64,000 bases of DNA, taken from the NCBI GenBank assembly GCA_049318625.1, contig JBMOGA010000010.1, positions 37,609-101,608 on the forward strand. Reading direction: 5' to 3'. Under the pieces are notes generated by a model. That model did no database searches and was not told the DNA's origin. It worked only from the letters and a program-made list of their open reading frames with translations. The position numbers and the translations under genes were made by a program. Source of the stretch: JBMOGA01 sp049318625 (GTDB taxonomy: Bacteria; Pseudomonadota; Alphaproteobacteria; Rhizobiales; Hyphomicrobiaceae). Below are positions 1 through 9,264 of the stretch, one piece after another (position 1 is the stretch's first letter; the number at the start of each line of letters is the position of its first letter).

Positions 1-2
1 TC

Positions 3-527
3 CACAAGGCGTCGATGCTGATGCTTTCCGACCGGCTGGTCGCGACCATCAAGCGTCTGGAGATCGGCAATGCGCCCTCGGTCGTGGAGTTCCGAAAAGG
101 CGTCTACCGCCAGCAGGAAGCCTTCATGCACTTCACCCAGCGCTACTGGTTCACGGAGGTTTCCGATCAGGTCCAGGCGCGCGATCTGTTCCGCCTCCAG
201 CTCACGCACCTGGGCAACGAAGCACTCTACCGGGATCTGCGCACCGAGCTGTTCGATACCGTGCAGTATCTGGACAGCGACATGCTGCGCCGTCAGTCGG
301 GCTCGATGCATCGCCTGACGACCATCACCATTCTGGGCCTCGTCGGCACCACCGTGACCGGCTTCCTCGGCATGAACCTGATCGCCGAGGCCGAGGCGCC
401 GCTCGGAACGAAAATGCTTTACTTTGCTGCGGTCACCGCCGTCACCGTGTCCATCACCGCCACGACCGTTGCCTTGTCGGGCCGCCTGACGCGACTGTTC
501 GACCGGCTGTCGGGCGAACGCTCGTGA
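3..527 (+). CDS. CorA-like magnesium/divalent-cation channel, C-terminal part (gene begins before the window)
   Basis: The frame is open from the left edge, so only the C-terminal 174 or so residues are present. The visible part is a mostly helical stretch followed by two hydrophobic helices near the end. At the end of the first helix is the G-F-L-G-M-N loop, the GMN signature at the pore mouth of CorA-family channels, which carry Mg2+ (or other divalent cations) across the inner membrane as pentamers. The basic tail after the second helix is usual for the family. An internal ATG at 15 follows no ribosome site and lies inside the stalk domain, so it is not the real start. The GMN and two-helix layout make the family call fairly safe; the exact ion is unknown. 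Confidence 0.8.
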   Translation, partial: HKASMLMLSDRLVATIKRLEIGNAPSVVEFRKGVYRQQEAFMHFTQRYWFTEVSDQVQARDLFRLQLTHLGNEALYRDLRTELFDTVQYLDSDMLRRQSGSMHRLTTITILGLVGTTVTGFLGMNLIAEAEAPLGTKMLYFAAVTAVTVSITATTVALSGRLTRLFDRLSGERS

Positions 528-873
528 GGCCGTCTCATCGAACGGCCATGACCAGATCGACCGATCTCACGGCAGCATAGCGCCCGGGGTCGCGGACCAA
601 GCGCGGGCCTGCCGAGCAACGCCAGCCCCAGATTCCCGACGAACGGGGCATCCGGTTCCCGGCAGACACGGCTGTCGGAGGAGCGCCGGCGCGCGGTCTG
701 TCACGACGCTCCCGCAGTCCCGCCATCGACAGACGGCGACGATGAGCTATGGTCGCCGCCTCGATTATCCCGGTTCGGCCGCCTAACCTAGCTGTTACGG
801 CTGCTCATCCGGAAGCCATGATCCGTGTCTATCGGCATCCCGCGCATGGCAACATCACCCGGCTGAAGGTCGC
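528..873. other. Intergenic stretch without a recognisable gene
   Basis: About 346 bases between the CorA-like gene and the acyltransferase. Short open frames here have no ribosome site and no protein-like composition. I see no strong terminator hairpin with a T-run and no convincing sigma-70 promoter. It should hold the promoter of the acyltransferase gene. Confidence 0.5.
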
Positions 874-1899
874 ATGCTCGGAACGACGCGTTTCCTGCTC
901 TCCCTGATCGTGATCGCCAACCACTTCTGGGTGGCGGGCGAGAACATGCTCGGTTTCCACGCCGTCACCGCTTTTTACATTGTCAGCGGCTTTCTGATGA
1001 CCCGCGTCATTCAAAACGTTTACGGACTTCATTTGGACGGAATCCGGGTCTTCCTCATCAATCGCTTGCTCCGCATCATGCCGGCTTATTGGCTGTTTCT
1101 GCTCTTGTCGCTCTTGCTGATCGCGGTCCTTCCGCCGAGATTCGGGTTCGGTAATCTCCAGGCAGCACCACAATCGGCCCACGACTGGATCGCCAATCTG
1201 ACGCTGATCGATCTCGTCTGGGCCAACCGACAGGTCGTGCCACCGGCATGGTCGCTGGGAATCGAGATTGTCTTTTACGCGCTCATGCCGATCGCGCTCG
1301 CCCGCTCGGTTCGGTCGGTGGAGATATGGGTCGTGGCCAGCGGGATCATAACGGCCGGGTTGCTGCTAGCCGGCGTCGGCTTCGGCTACCGCTACTATCC
1401 CGCCTACGCGGCATCGCTCTTCATCAGTCTCGGTGCCGCCTGCTACACGCATGGCCATATCGTCCGGCGCCTGACCTTGCCGCGATGGGCCATCGCCCCC
1501 GCGTTGGTCCTATTCCTGTTCCTGCCGATCTTGGTCGAGCAGGTGGGTGTGAGCCACCTCACCTGGGGTTATTATGGCGCTGCCCTTCTGTTCTGCGTTC
1601 TGCTTGCCTCGATGACCGACGGCACGCCGTCACCCTGGCCCACCATTGATCGTTGGCTCGGCGACCTCTCGTATCCCGTCTATCTGTCGCAATTCATTGG
1701 CGCCGGTCTCGTCAACGTCACGGTCGGTGACCTGATTGTGCCGGGAACGTTGGCCTACACGGGCGCCGCGGCCGCCATCAGCATCGCGATGTCCGCGATC
1801 TACGTGATCGCGGTCGATCGTCCGGTGCAGCGCCTTCGCGCCCGGCTGCGGCCCACCCAGCCGGCCCGAGAATCCGCGGCGCAATGGCCGAAACTGTGA
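874..1899 (+). CDS. Acyltransferase-3 (OafA/YrhL-like) family membrane protein
   Basis: A 341-residue polytopic membrane protein with about ten hydrophobic helices. Family signatures of acyltransferase-3 proteins are readable: an N-terminal R-F-L segment followed by a helix ending in N-H, the V-S-G-F-L turn after the second helix, the N-R-L-L-R-I-M-P-A-Y-W segment, W-S-L-G-I-E near the middle (the usual form is W-S-L-A-V-E), and S-Y-P-V-Y-L-S near the C-terminus. These enzymes O-acylate sugars of cell-surface polysaccharides or lipids using cytoplasmic acyl donors. An AAGG sequence lies just before the ATG. It has no polysaccharide genes beside it, so the acceptor cannot be guessed. Confidence 0.85.
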   Translation: MLGTTRFLLSLIVIANHFWVAGENMLGFHAVTAFYIVSGFLMTRVIQNVYGLHLDGIRVFLINRLLRIMPAYWLFLLLSLLLIAVLPPRFGFGNLQAAPQSAHDWIANLTLIDLVWANRQVVPPAWSLGIEIVFYALMPIALARSVRSVEIWVVASGIITAGLLLAGVGFGYRYYPAYAASLFISLGAACYTHGHIVRRLTLPRWAIAPALVLFLFLPILVEQVGVSHLTWGYYGAALLFCVLLASMTDGTPSPWPTIDRWLGDLSYPVYLSQFIGAGLVNVTVGDLIVPGTLAYTGAAAAISIAMSAIYVIAVDRPVQRLRARLRPTQPARESAAQWPKL

Positions 1900-1928
1900 C
1901 ACACGAAGCCCGACCATCACGAAGCGAA

Positions 1929-1954
1929 AGGCGCCGGCCGTCCGGCGAGCGCCT
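1929..1954. terminator. Stem-loop between convergent genes, possible weak terminator
   Basis: Outer arms AGGCGC and GCGCCT (1929-1934 and 1949-1954) enclose a smaller GC-rich hairpin. It sits between the ends of two convergent genes, the right place for a bidirectional terminator, but only a short T-containing stretch follows. Confidence 0.35.
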
Positions 1955-1980
1955 CTTGTGTCATCGGGAGCAGGCCCGGC

Positions 1981-3342
1981 TCAGTAGCGGACCGAGCTGC
2001 CGGCCTTGTTGCCATCGGCCTCGCGCCCCACTTTGCGCGCCTTCGCCCAACCCGACGCGGTCGATGCCACGGGGGCGGCAGCCGCCTCGTTGGCGGACAA
2101 CTCACTCTGCAGGGGCTCATAAGCCTGAAGGCTCGGCATCAGTGACTGTTGCTGACGCACATAGGCGGCGTTGGCTTCGAACTTCTTGGTCGCTTCTTCT
2201 ACCCGGCCCTCGTCTCTGAGTTTGATCGCGGCTTGGCGCTCGGCACGCACCACCAGCGCGGTGACATCCTTGACGACGTCCGGATCGATGCTGGCGTCGG
2301 ACTTCGCCACCTCGTCGAAGCGAGCCGCAACCTGGGTCGCTTTCGACTTGCGTCCGGTCTCACCCGCCGGGCTCCACACGATCTCGACCTTGGCGAGATC
2401 GGCGGCGTCTCGTGCCATGCCCGCCGGCACCTCGAGTTCGGCGACGATCACCTGGTCGACGCCGCCGACGATCTGGCTCACCTTGAAGGCCATCCGGCCC
2501 TCTTTTACGTCACCGTCGCGGCCGAGCGATCGCAGTGGCCGCACGCCCGGCGCGCAGGTGATGATGATCTCCACATCCTGGGCGACGATGCCGAGCGTGT
2601 CATCGAGTTCGCGCGACAGGAACTGGGCGAGTTCAGCCGGCTCCTGAATGAAGGCGTGACTTCCATCGCCGGACTTGGCAAGCGCCGCCATCAGATCCTC
2701 GTTGTAGCCGAGGCCGAGGCCCACCGTTGAGATCGTCATCCCCTCGCTGGCAAGCTCGCGTCCGAGGCCGGCGAAGTCGGCCGGCTTCGAGGGACCGACA
2801 TTGGCGAGACCGTCCGACAGCAGGATGACCTTGCTGACCCGGTCCTTGGACTTGAACTTCCGCACCTCCTCCGCGCCCGCCTGCAGGCCGGCGTAGATGG
2901 CGGTCGAGCCGCGCGGTCCGAGCTTGCGGATGGCCTCGCGGGCCTGCGCCGGGTTCGTCAGTTTGGTGGCCGGCACCTCCACCTCGACGCGGTCATCGTA
3001 GCTGACGACCGAGAGGATATCGTCGCGACCGAGGCGGTCGACGGCATCGAGTGCGGCGCGTCGTGCCGCCTCGATCCTCGGACCCGCCATCGAGCCCGAG
3101 CGGTCGATGACCAGCGCGAGATTGAGCGGCGGGCGCGACTTGGCGCTCGGCCGCCGGCTCTGGATGGCAATACGGACATGGACTTTCTGTGTCTCGCCCG
3201 CTCTCAGAATGCTGCGGTCGAGCTGGGCACTGACAGAAAGGCCGGGATCTTCGGGCGCCGCGGTAACGGGCCCGCCGGCGACGAAGGCGGCGAGGGCACA
3301 GGTGGCGGTGATGGTCGCGAACTTGGCGATCCGGGTCAGCAT
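1981..3342 (-). CDS. Secreted or periplasmic von Willebrand factor type A domain protein
   Basis: About 453 residues. The start chosen at 3342 gives a clear Sec signal peptide (basic M-L-T-R-I-A-K-F, hydrophobic core, cleavage near A-A-P) and has GAGGAG at 3349-3354 just upstream; the frame stays open further upstream but looks non-coding there. Roughly residues 70-250 form a VWA domain with the MIDAS metal-site motif D-R-S-G-S and the later S-D-G-L-A-N-V-G segment. The rest resembles the C-terminal region of VWA proteins that carry extra beta and helical domains; the tail is rich in Ala and Gln. Such proteins bind partners through a bound divalent metal. It is divergent from the next two genes and shares their upstream region. 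The partner is unknown. Confidence 0.8.
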   Translation of the reverse strand: MLTRIAKFATITATCALAAFVAGGPVTAAPEDPGLSVSAQLDRSILRAGETQKVHVRIAIQSRRPSAKSRPPLNLALVIDRSGSMAGPRIEAARRAALDAVDRLGRDDILSVVSYDDRVEVEVPATKLTNPAQAREAIRKLGPRGSTAIYAGLQAGAEEVRKFKSKDRVSKVILLSDGLANVGPSKPADFAGLGRELASEGMTISTVGLGLGYNEDLMAALAKSGDGSHAFIQEPAELAQFLSRELDDTLGIVAQDVEIIITCAPGVRPLRSLGRDGDVKEGRMAFKVSQIVGGVDQVIVAELEVPAGMARDAADLAKVEIVWSPAGETGRKSKATQVAARFDEVAKSDASIDPDVVKDVTALVVRAERQAAIKLRDEGRVEEATKKFEANAAYVRQQQSLMPSLQAYEPLQSELSANEAAAAPVASTASGWAKARKVGREADGNKAGSSVRY

Positions 3343-3572
3343 GGCAGGCTCCTCGATCGATGGGACGACGGAGGGTTGGCCCGGACGTTGGCCGGCTGAG
3401 GGTTGCGCCGCGGCGGTCCCACGTTCGAATTGCGAATTTTTTGTGAAGTGACGGCCGGGAGACACCTGACCGGTTCGTGCGCGGCCGCGCCGTGTCCGAC
3501 CCGCGACAACGGCCCCGGAGTGGTTTAACTCCAAGCGAGTGGCCGCAGGTTGTTGGCGTAGGGAGGGGCCCA

Positions 3573-5405
3573 GTGTCCGAGATGACAGCGAAAGTGGCGG
3601 GCGGTTGGGGCCGCGTCGTCGACTATATGTTCGGGCGCAACACCCTGATCGGGCTCGCCTCGCTGATGCTGCTGGTGCTGTCGGGTTTCGCCACGTGGCA
3701 CGGCATGCGCGATTTCATCGTCGGCGTATCGACGGGCACGAGCCAGAGCGTCCAGGGGCCTGGCGGCATGTCGGTCTCGAACGACCTGCTGGTTATCGCC
3801 GTGGTCGTGGCGCTGACGTTCCTGATGTGGCTGACGCTGCGCGAGACGTTCGGCGCCAAGCGCGCGCTGCGCGACCGCTTGGTCACTTTCCCCCTCTATG
3901 TCTTCCTGGCGGTCTGGTCGATCGGTTTCGGCTACGGCTTCTGGTGGAGCCTGATCTCCGGCGAGGAGGCGACGCGCACCGGCCTTGCCGGCCTGCAGGA
4001 GGACGCCCGTGACGCCAGCGCCGTGGTGGCGGCCCGTCTCGACGCCGTGCGGGCCCAGCTCGAGAGCGTGGTGAGCTGGTCGGAGGGGCAGATGTCGCGG
4101 GAGGAGACGGCCGGCGGCAGCTGCGGAGTCGCCTCTGGTGCCGGTCGCGGCCCCCTGTTCAACGCCCGCCGCAGCGTGCGCGATTCCGTCGGCACGCTGC
4201 GCGATGGCATGGTGCGGTCGTGGCTCAATCCCGTCCAGGTCGACGTCGAGCAACTGCGCCAGACGGCGACGGCTCTCGACGGCGGCTCGGTCGAGGAGCG
4301 CCAGCGCGCCTTCGAGGCGCGCGCCTCCGACATTCGCGGCCGCGCCCGCAACATCGCCGCCCGCAGCAACCAGCTCGGCCGCTCGACCGCCGCCGAGATG
4401 CGGGCGCTCGCCCAATCGGTCGCCGTCGAGCCCGGTAAACCCGGCTTCAGTTGCTATGACCCGACGCTGGCCGAACGTCTCCGCCAGGCCGCGGCCCAGG
4501 CAGAGCAGCCGGCCGAGTTGAAGCTGCGCGAAGCGGTGTTCAATGAAGGACCGGCCGGCGTCGCCAACGCGATCAAGAACCTCTGGAAGAATATCGGTGC
4601 CTACATCTCAAGCCTGGCGAGCTACATGGTGTCGGGCTCGGTGCCGACGGCCCGCACCGACGGGGGCGAGCCGATCACCGGCCGGGACCTCATCGCGCTG
4701 CTGGCGACCGTGGGTATCGACCTCGGCCTTTTCGCCCTGGCCGTTCTCAACCCGCCGAAGGAGCCGCCGTCGCTGCGCCCGCCGGGTGCGGTCATCCGCC
4801 AGGTCAACGCTGCGCTGCGGACCGCCATCGCGCGGGCGCCGGGCGCCGATTTCGAGTGGGTGCGCCGCCATTTCGTGCACCACAATCGCGCATCCTATCT
4901 GGTAATCCCGAACCTCTACCGATGCGATCCCAACAACGCCGACGAATCCTCGAAGGCGCTGGCCATGAACCAGCTGGCCGGCGTTCTCAGCGACCTCGAA
5001 TTGGTGCGCTGGCCGCAGAAGGGGTTCAGCATTGCCGGCATTCCGATCCGCTACAGCGAGCTGCAACGCCTCAAGCACGAGGAGACCCTCGCGAGCGATA
5101 CCGACCTCACCGAAATCCGCAAGAAGTGGGCGAGCGAGAAGGGGCTCCAGGGCGAGGAGCTGAAAAAGTGGACGGATCGCAAGCCGCAGCGCAACCACGG
5201 TCTGTTCTCCAAGGCCGAGCGTGCGCTGCAGATCGCTGGCTGGAGTGAAGAGGCGCGCAGCGACGTCGAGATCTTCGTATTGGTCGATCACGAGGGACTG
5301 ACGCCGCTGCTGATGGTGCTGGACGAGGCGACCGTGCCGGGGGCCGAGCCGGCGGCGACCGGGGAGGGCGCCGCGACCGGCAAGCGTAAGCCCGAGCTGG
5401 CTTGA
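3573..5405 (+). CDS. Large membrane protein with central coiled-coil-like region, unknown function
   Basis: I do not recognise this family. The GTG at 3573 is preferred because GGGAGGGG lies 4 bases before it; an in-frame ATG follows at 3582. That gives about 610 residues. Visible order: a hydrophobic helix near residue 25, two more around 75-130, then a long Ala/Arg/Glu/Gln-rich helical stretch (about 140-360), another hydrophobic helix preceding N-P-P-K-E-P-P, and a soluble C-terminal domain of about 200 residues with D-F-E-W-V and F-V-L-V-D-H-E segments. The layout suggests a membrane protein with a large periplasmic coiled coil and a cytoplasmic globular tail. The next gene starts 24 bases downstream, so the two are probably co-transcribed and may work together. 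Confidence 0.65.
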   Translation: MSEMTAKVAGGWGRVVDYMFGRNTLIGLASLMLLVLSGFATWHGMRDFIVGVSTGTSQSVQGPGGMSVSNDLLVIAVVVALTFLMWLTLRETFGAKRALRDRLVTFPLYVFLAVWSIGFGYGFWWSLISGEEATRTGLAGLQEDARDASAVVAARLDAVRAQLESVVSWSEGQMSREETAGGSCGVASGAGRGPLFNARRSVRDSVGTLRDGMVRSWLNPVQVDVEQLRQTATALDGGSVEERQRAFEARASDIRGRARNIAARSNQLGRSTAAEMRALAQSVAVEPGKPGFSCYDPTLAERLRQAAAQAEQPAELKLREAVFNEGPAGVANAIKNLWKNIGAYISSLASYMVSGSVPTARTDGGEPITGRDLIALLATVGIDLGLFALAVLNPPKEPPSLRPPGAVIRQVNAALRTAIARAPGADFEWVRRHFVHHNRASYLVIPNLYRCDPNNADESSKALAMNQLAGVLSDLELVRWPQKGFSIAGIPIRYSELQRLKHEETLASDTDLTEIRKKWASEKGLQGEELKKWTDRKPQRNHGLFSKAERALQIAGWSEEARSDVEIFVLVDHEGLTPLLMVLDEATVPGAEPAATGEGAATGKRKPELA

Positions 5406-5429
5406 GCGCCGACCGTGTCGAGGTGAGAG

Positions 5430-7949
5430 ATGGCTGAGGACGACGGCCGCCCGGGCGATCTGACCAGTGCGGAGCGCGACCTGATCGCCGCCGTCGCCGC
5501 CGGCCGGCGTGCGGAAATGCACGGTCAGGAGGTGCGCGCTGCCGTGCTGCGCGATCTGGCGACCGAACGCTATGCGGACTGGACCGTGGCACCGGTCGGC
5601 ATCGATGTCCACAACGCGACGATCAAGGGCGAACTCGATCTCGAAGGCTGCGTCGTCGCCAAGCCGCTGGCCTTCCTCAAGTGCCGTTTCGCGGCGCCAT
5701 CGGGCGGTGATACCGCGATCCGCGTCCGCGATGCCCAGATGAAGCGCCTCGCCTTTTTCGACTGCACCATCGAGGGTGCCATCAAGGCCGATCGCGCCCA
5801 TGTGACGACGGCGGTGTTCCTCAATGCCAGCACGGTCAAGGGGGAACTGCGTCTGCGCGGCGCGACGATCGGCGAGGCGCTGACGCTCGAATCCACGCGG
5901 ATCGAGAACCCGGGCGATGTCGCCATTCTGGCCGACGGAATGCGGCTCGGCGGGCCATGGATCCTGCGCGCCGCAATCGTCCGCGGCGAGATCCGGCTGG
6001 CCGGAGCCCGGATCGGGGGTGGCCTGCTTTGGGAGGATCTTCAGGTCGAGCGGGCCGGCGTGGCGATCAATGCCGACGGCGCGATCGGCGAAGGCGTCTG
6101 GGTGCTGCGACGGGCCAAGCTCGTGGGCTCGCTCCGCCTGCGCGGCATCTCGATCAAGGCGATCGACGCGCAGGGACTCGAGATCACGGCAGGCTCCGAG
6201 GCGTTCAACGCCCGCGCCGCCGAGATCGTCAGCGATTTGATCCTCGAGGGTGCCCGGATCACCGGCGGCATTCTGCTGGGCCGCGCGCGGGTCGGCGGCG
6301 AGGTTTCGGCGCGCGGCGCCATCATCAAGGGCCCGGGCGATGATTGGGCGATTGCCGCGGCCGGCATCACCATTGCCCAGGGTCTATCGCTCGCCGGCGC
6401 TCAGATAACTGGCGGCTTCAACGTCGCCGGTGCCCGCATTACCCAGGGCATCTCCGCAAGCCACGTTACCATCGTCGGACGGGGGCGTGCCATCGAGGCC
6501 GACGTCGTCCACCTCGGCGGCAACTGGATCATGCGCGGTGCCAAGATCGAAGGCAGCGTTCGGTTCGCGGGCGCCCAGATCGACGGGCAAGTCGGCTTCA
6601 CCGAAAGCACGATCGATGGCAGTGGCGACTTGGCGATCCGCGCCGACGGCGCACACATTCGTGGCGGCTGGTTCATGGGACGCGCCGATATCCGAGGATT
6701 GGTGCGCCTGCCTGCGGCCGTACTCGGAAACGAGATGCGCCTGCGCGCCACCAAGATCCGTGTGAAGGCCGGCCCCGCCCTCTACGCCAACGGCGTCAAG
6801 ATCGCCCGCGAACTGGTGCTCGACGGTGGCTTCGAGGCCGTCGGCGCCATCGCGCTCGATCACGCCGAGATCGCCGGCACCCTCGATCTCTCCGAAAGCA
6901 AGTTGCAGTCGGCGATCCTGGCGCGCGGCGGCGCGCCGACCGAGGGCACCTACGACGCCGTTCTGCAGGCGCGGTACGACGAGTCCGTCATCAGTCTCGT
7001 CGATGCCCGCCTCGATCGGCTCGTCATGCCGGAAAAAGCCGACCACCGGCCGCGCGGCATCGTCGATCTCTCGCGGGCCCATATCGGCAGCTACGAGGAC
7101 GCCGCTTCAGCTTGGCCGCCGACGGCCGCCGAGCGCCGCAAGCAGGCGCGCCGGAATCCGCAATGGCGGGATCTCGATCACCTCGTGCTCGATGGTTTCG
7201 TGTACGAACACCTGCAGAATCCGGCCGGTGTCCCGTCCTCGGTGAAGACGGCGCGGGTCGATACGGCTAAGGCGCGGCTGCGCTGGCTGGAGGGGCAGTC
7301 CGGCGACGATCTCGACGTCCATTTCAAGCCGCAGGCCTGGATGCAGTTGTCGCGCCGGCTGGTCGCCCAGGGTTTCCACGATGACGCCCGCGAGATCGCC
7401 ATTGCCCGCCGCCGCCGCCATCGTCGCGGGGCCAGTGCGACCCGGACGGCCAAGCTGCAGGGCATGTTCCTCGATCTTTTCGCGCTCTACGGGTTCAACC
7501 CGTGGCGCACGGTGCTGTGGTCCGTGTTCTTCGTCATGCTGTTCGCCGGCGTTTGGGCGTGGGCATCGCGGGACTGCGGCCAGGCGGACTGCAAGGACGA
7601 GACCGTCTACGTGATGGCGCTCAAGGGAAACTTCGGTCAGGACGACACCAAGGCCGAGGCCAACTACCCGCCGTTCGCGCCGCTCGCCTATTCGCTCGAC
7701 GTCTTCCTGCCTTTCATCAGTCTCGGCTTCGAGGACCATTGGCGCCCGCGCACCAGCCACCGCCCGTTGGCGTCGATCGAAATTCCGGCCTCGCCGTTGA
7801 TCGCAGGCGGGCCGCGCCGCGTGACACTTACGCTGGGACAGGTTCTCTACGCGCTGTACGTCGTCGAGATGATGATCGGTCTCGTGCTGACGTCGCTCGC
7901 GGTCACGGCCTTCACGGGTCTCTTGCGGGGCGAGGAAGAACCACGTTAA
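5430..7949 (+). CDS. Pentapeptide-like repeat (beta-solenoid) protein with C-terminal membrane segments
   Basis: An 839-residue protein starting at an ATG with GAGGTGAGAG directly upstream. Residues of about 50-510 are an array of imperfect repeats of roughly 20 residues, with recurring forms such as G-A-x-I-x-G-x-x-x-L and alternating hydrophobic positions, as in right-handed beta-helical pentapeptide-like proteins. A soluble linker rich in charged residues follows, including a W-M-Q-L-S-R-R-L-V-A-Q-G-F-x-x-D-A helical stretch. The C-terminal 150 residues hold a hydrophobic helix before a short Cys-containing loop (R-D-C-G-Q-A-D-C), and another near the end. Similar proteins in databases are often named membrane-associated oxidoreductase, but I see no redox cofactor motif. 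Function is unknown; coupling to the upstream membrane gene is inferred from spacing. Confidence 0.7.
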   Translation: MAEDDGRPGDLTSAERDLIAAVAAGRRAEMHGQEVRAAVLRDLATERYADWTVAPVGIDVHNATIKGELDLEGCVVAKPLAFLKCRFAAPSGGDTAIRVRDAQMKRLAFFDCTIEGAIKADRAHVTTAVFLNASTVKGELRLRGATIGEALTLESTRIENPGDVAILADGMRLGGPWILRAAIVRGEIRLAGARIGGGLLWEDLQVERAGVAINADGAIGEGVWVLRRAKLVGSLRLRGISIKAIDAQGLEITAGSEAFNARAAEIVSDLILEGARITGGILLGRARVGGEVSARGAIIKGPGDDWAIAAAGITIAQGLSLAGAQITGGFNVAGARITQGISASHVTIVGRGRAIEADVVHLGGNWIMRGAKIEGSVRFAGAQIDGQVGFTESTIDGSGDLAIRADGAHIRGGWFMGRADIRGLVRLPAAVLGNEMRLRATKIRVKAGPALYANGVKIARELVLDGGFEAVGAIALDHAEIAGTLDLSESKLQSAILARGGAPTEGTYDAVLQARYDESVISLVDARLDRLVMPEKADHRPRGIVDLSRAHIGSYEDAASAWPPTAAERRKQARRNPQWRDLDHLVLDGFVYEHLQNPAGVPSSVKTARVDTAKARLRWLEGQSGDDLDVHFKPQAWMQLSRRLVAQGFHDDAREIAIARRRRHRRGASATRTAKLQGMFLDLFALYGFNPWRTVLWSVFFVMLFAGVWAWASRDCGQADCKDETVYVMALKGNFGQDDTKAEANYPPFAPLAYSLDVFLPFISLGFEDHWRPRTSHRPLASIEIPASPLIAGGPRRVTLTLGQVLYALYVVEMMIGLVLTSLAVTAFTGLLRGEEEPR

Positions 7950-7991
7950 GTGGTGACGCCTAATTTTTAATCACTTCAGACCGGAGGCCGC

Positions 7992-8687
7992 GTGGCACCG
8001 GACACCCAGAAGCCGATTGGCGTCGGTTTGCTGACCAAGCTACCGCAGCCGGGCTTCAGTAAGACGCGGCTTGCGCGTCATACCGGCGACGATGTCGCCA
8101 CGCGCCTTGCCGCGGCATTCTTGTCGGACGTCGCCGCCATCGTCGCCGAGGTCGGCCGCGATCCGGGCGTGAGCCCCTTCGTGTTCTATCGCCCGCAGGG
8201 CGCCGAGCGCGAGTTGGCGTCGTTGTTGCCGCCCGGTCTGCCGATGGTGCTCCAGACGGGCGAGGAACTCGGCATCACCATGCTTGCCGCCCTGCGCCAC
8301 ATGCTGGCGGTCTGCCCGGGTGGCGCCATCCTCATCGGCAGCGACCTGCCGACCTTGCCCGTGCGGGTCCTGCGTGAGGCGATTGCCGCCCTGCGTCCGG
8401 GTGGCGAGCGCGCGGTGTTCGGGCCGTCGGTCGATGGCGGCTACTACCTCGTCGGCATGACCAGCGACCAACCGGCCCCGCTCCTCGCGCCACTCCCCTG
8501 GAGCACGCCCGACGTCATGCGACTGACCCGTGAGCGGGCGCAGAAGGTCAAGATCGACATTGTCGAGGTCGGCACGTGGTTCGACGTCGATGACGCCGAC
8601 GATCTCGCCCGCTTGCGTGACGAGTTGACCTTCCTGCCCGCAACGGTGGCCCCCCATACCCGCCGCGTGCTGCTGGACCTGCCGTGA
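7992..8687 (+). CDS. DUF2064 / TIGR04282-type nucleotide-diphospho-sugar transferase-like protein
   Basis: About 231 residues from a GTG with GGAGG six bases upstream. The N-terminus K-L-P-Q-P-G-F-S-K-T-R-L resembles the nucleotide-binding start of GT-A fold transferases. The middle has G-S-D-L-P-T-L-P (the DxD-like metal region) and F-G-P-S-V-D-G-G-Y-Y-L-V-G, both hallmarks of the DUF2064 family; near the end W-F-D-V-D-D-A-D-D-L also fits. Members are found with radical-SAM or selenium/arsenosugar-related genes and are assumed to transfer a sugar, but here no such partner is adjacent. The substrate cannot be told from sequence. Confidence 0.85.
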   Translation: MAPDTQKPIGVGLLTKLPQPGFSKTRLARHTGDDVATRLAAAFLSDVAAIVAEVGRDPGVSPFVFYRPQGAERELASLLPPGLPMVLQTGEELGITMLAALRHMLAVCPGGAILIGSDLPTLPVRVLREAIAALRPGGERAVFGPSVDGGYYLVGMTSDQPAPLLAPLPWSTPDVMRLTRERAQKVKIDIVEVGTWFDVDDADDLARLRDELTFLPATVAPHTRRVLLDLP

Positions 8688-8810
8688 GTTTATTCTCGTG
8701 TCGGCAGCGCTAGGTTGTGGACAACCGAATCTGTTGCAGTGGCTCACTAGCCCGCAGGCCGAGCGCCCGGTTTCATAAGGCCATAGTGTTGGTCAGAAAA
8801 CGCCGGGGGC

Positions 8811-9236
8811 ATGGTCGTGAGCGAGCTTCCACCTGAAAACGCGCTGACGACGACAGGGAACGCCATTGCATTCGATCGCACGCGCCGGTTGAAGGACGGC
8901 GGCTACTGTCTGGCCGCCCACCACGGTGCCTTCAATCAGGCCATCCGGTTCACGGTCACCCCGTCGGCCGATCACGGCGGCTGGCAGATCACGGCGTGGT
9001 TGATGACGCAGACCTGCTTTGACAACGACACGTGGAGCTTTCCGCAACTCGAAGCGACGCCGCTCGTCGGCCAGCATGCCATCGAGGACGTGCTGCGCCG
9101 GGTCGCCCCCTTCGCAGCCGAGGACGCCCGGCTGCTGGCCAACTGGGTCTTCGAGATCTCGGCGGCGCTCGCGCGGGTTCTCAGATACTTGACGGTCTAC
9201 GATGCCGTCGGCTGCTCGTGGCGCAGCGCGGCCTGA
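8811..9236 (+). CDS. Hypothetical protein
   Basis: A 141-residue frame with no family I recognise. Its composition is protein-like (Trp, Phe and Tyr in regular spacing, an amphipathic C-terminal helix), whereas the overlapping frame on the other strand looks like antisense of a GC-rich gene. The ribosome site is poor, so an alternative GTG at 8817 is possible. It is convergent with the TAXI protein gene. No signal peptide or membrane helix is evident. Confidence 0.5.
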   Translation: MVVSELPPENALTTTGNAIAFDRTRRLKDGGYCLAAHHGAFNQAIRFTVTPSADHGGWQITAWLMTQTCFDNDTWSFPQLEATPLVGQHAIEDVLRRVAPFAAEDARLLANWVFEISAALARVLRYLTVYDAVGCSWRSAA

Positions 9237-9264
9237 CACCGGCGCCACACCGTCACCACGCGAT

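Noticed and set aside
8793..9248. 151-codon minus-strand frame over the hypothetical gene at 8811
   Set aside because: Composition is antisense-like; the plus-strand frame is more protein-like.
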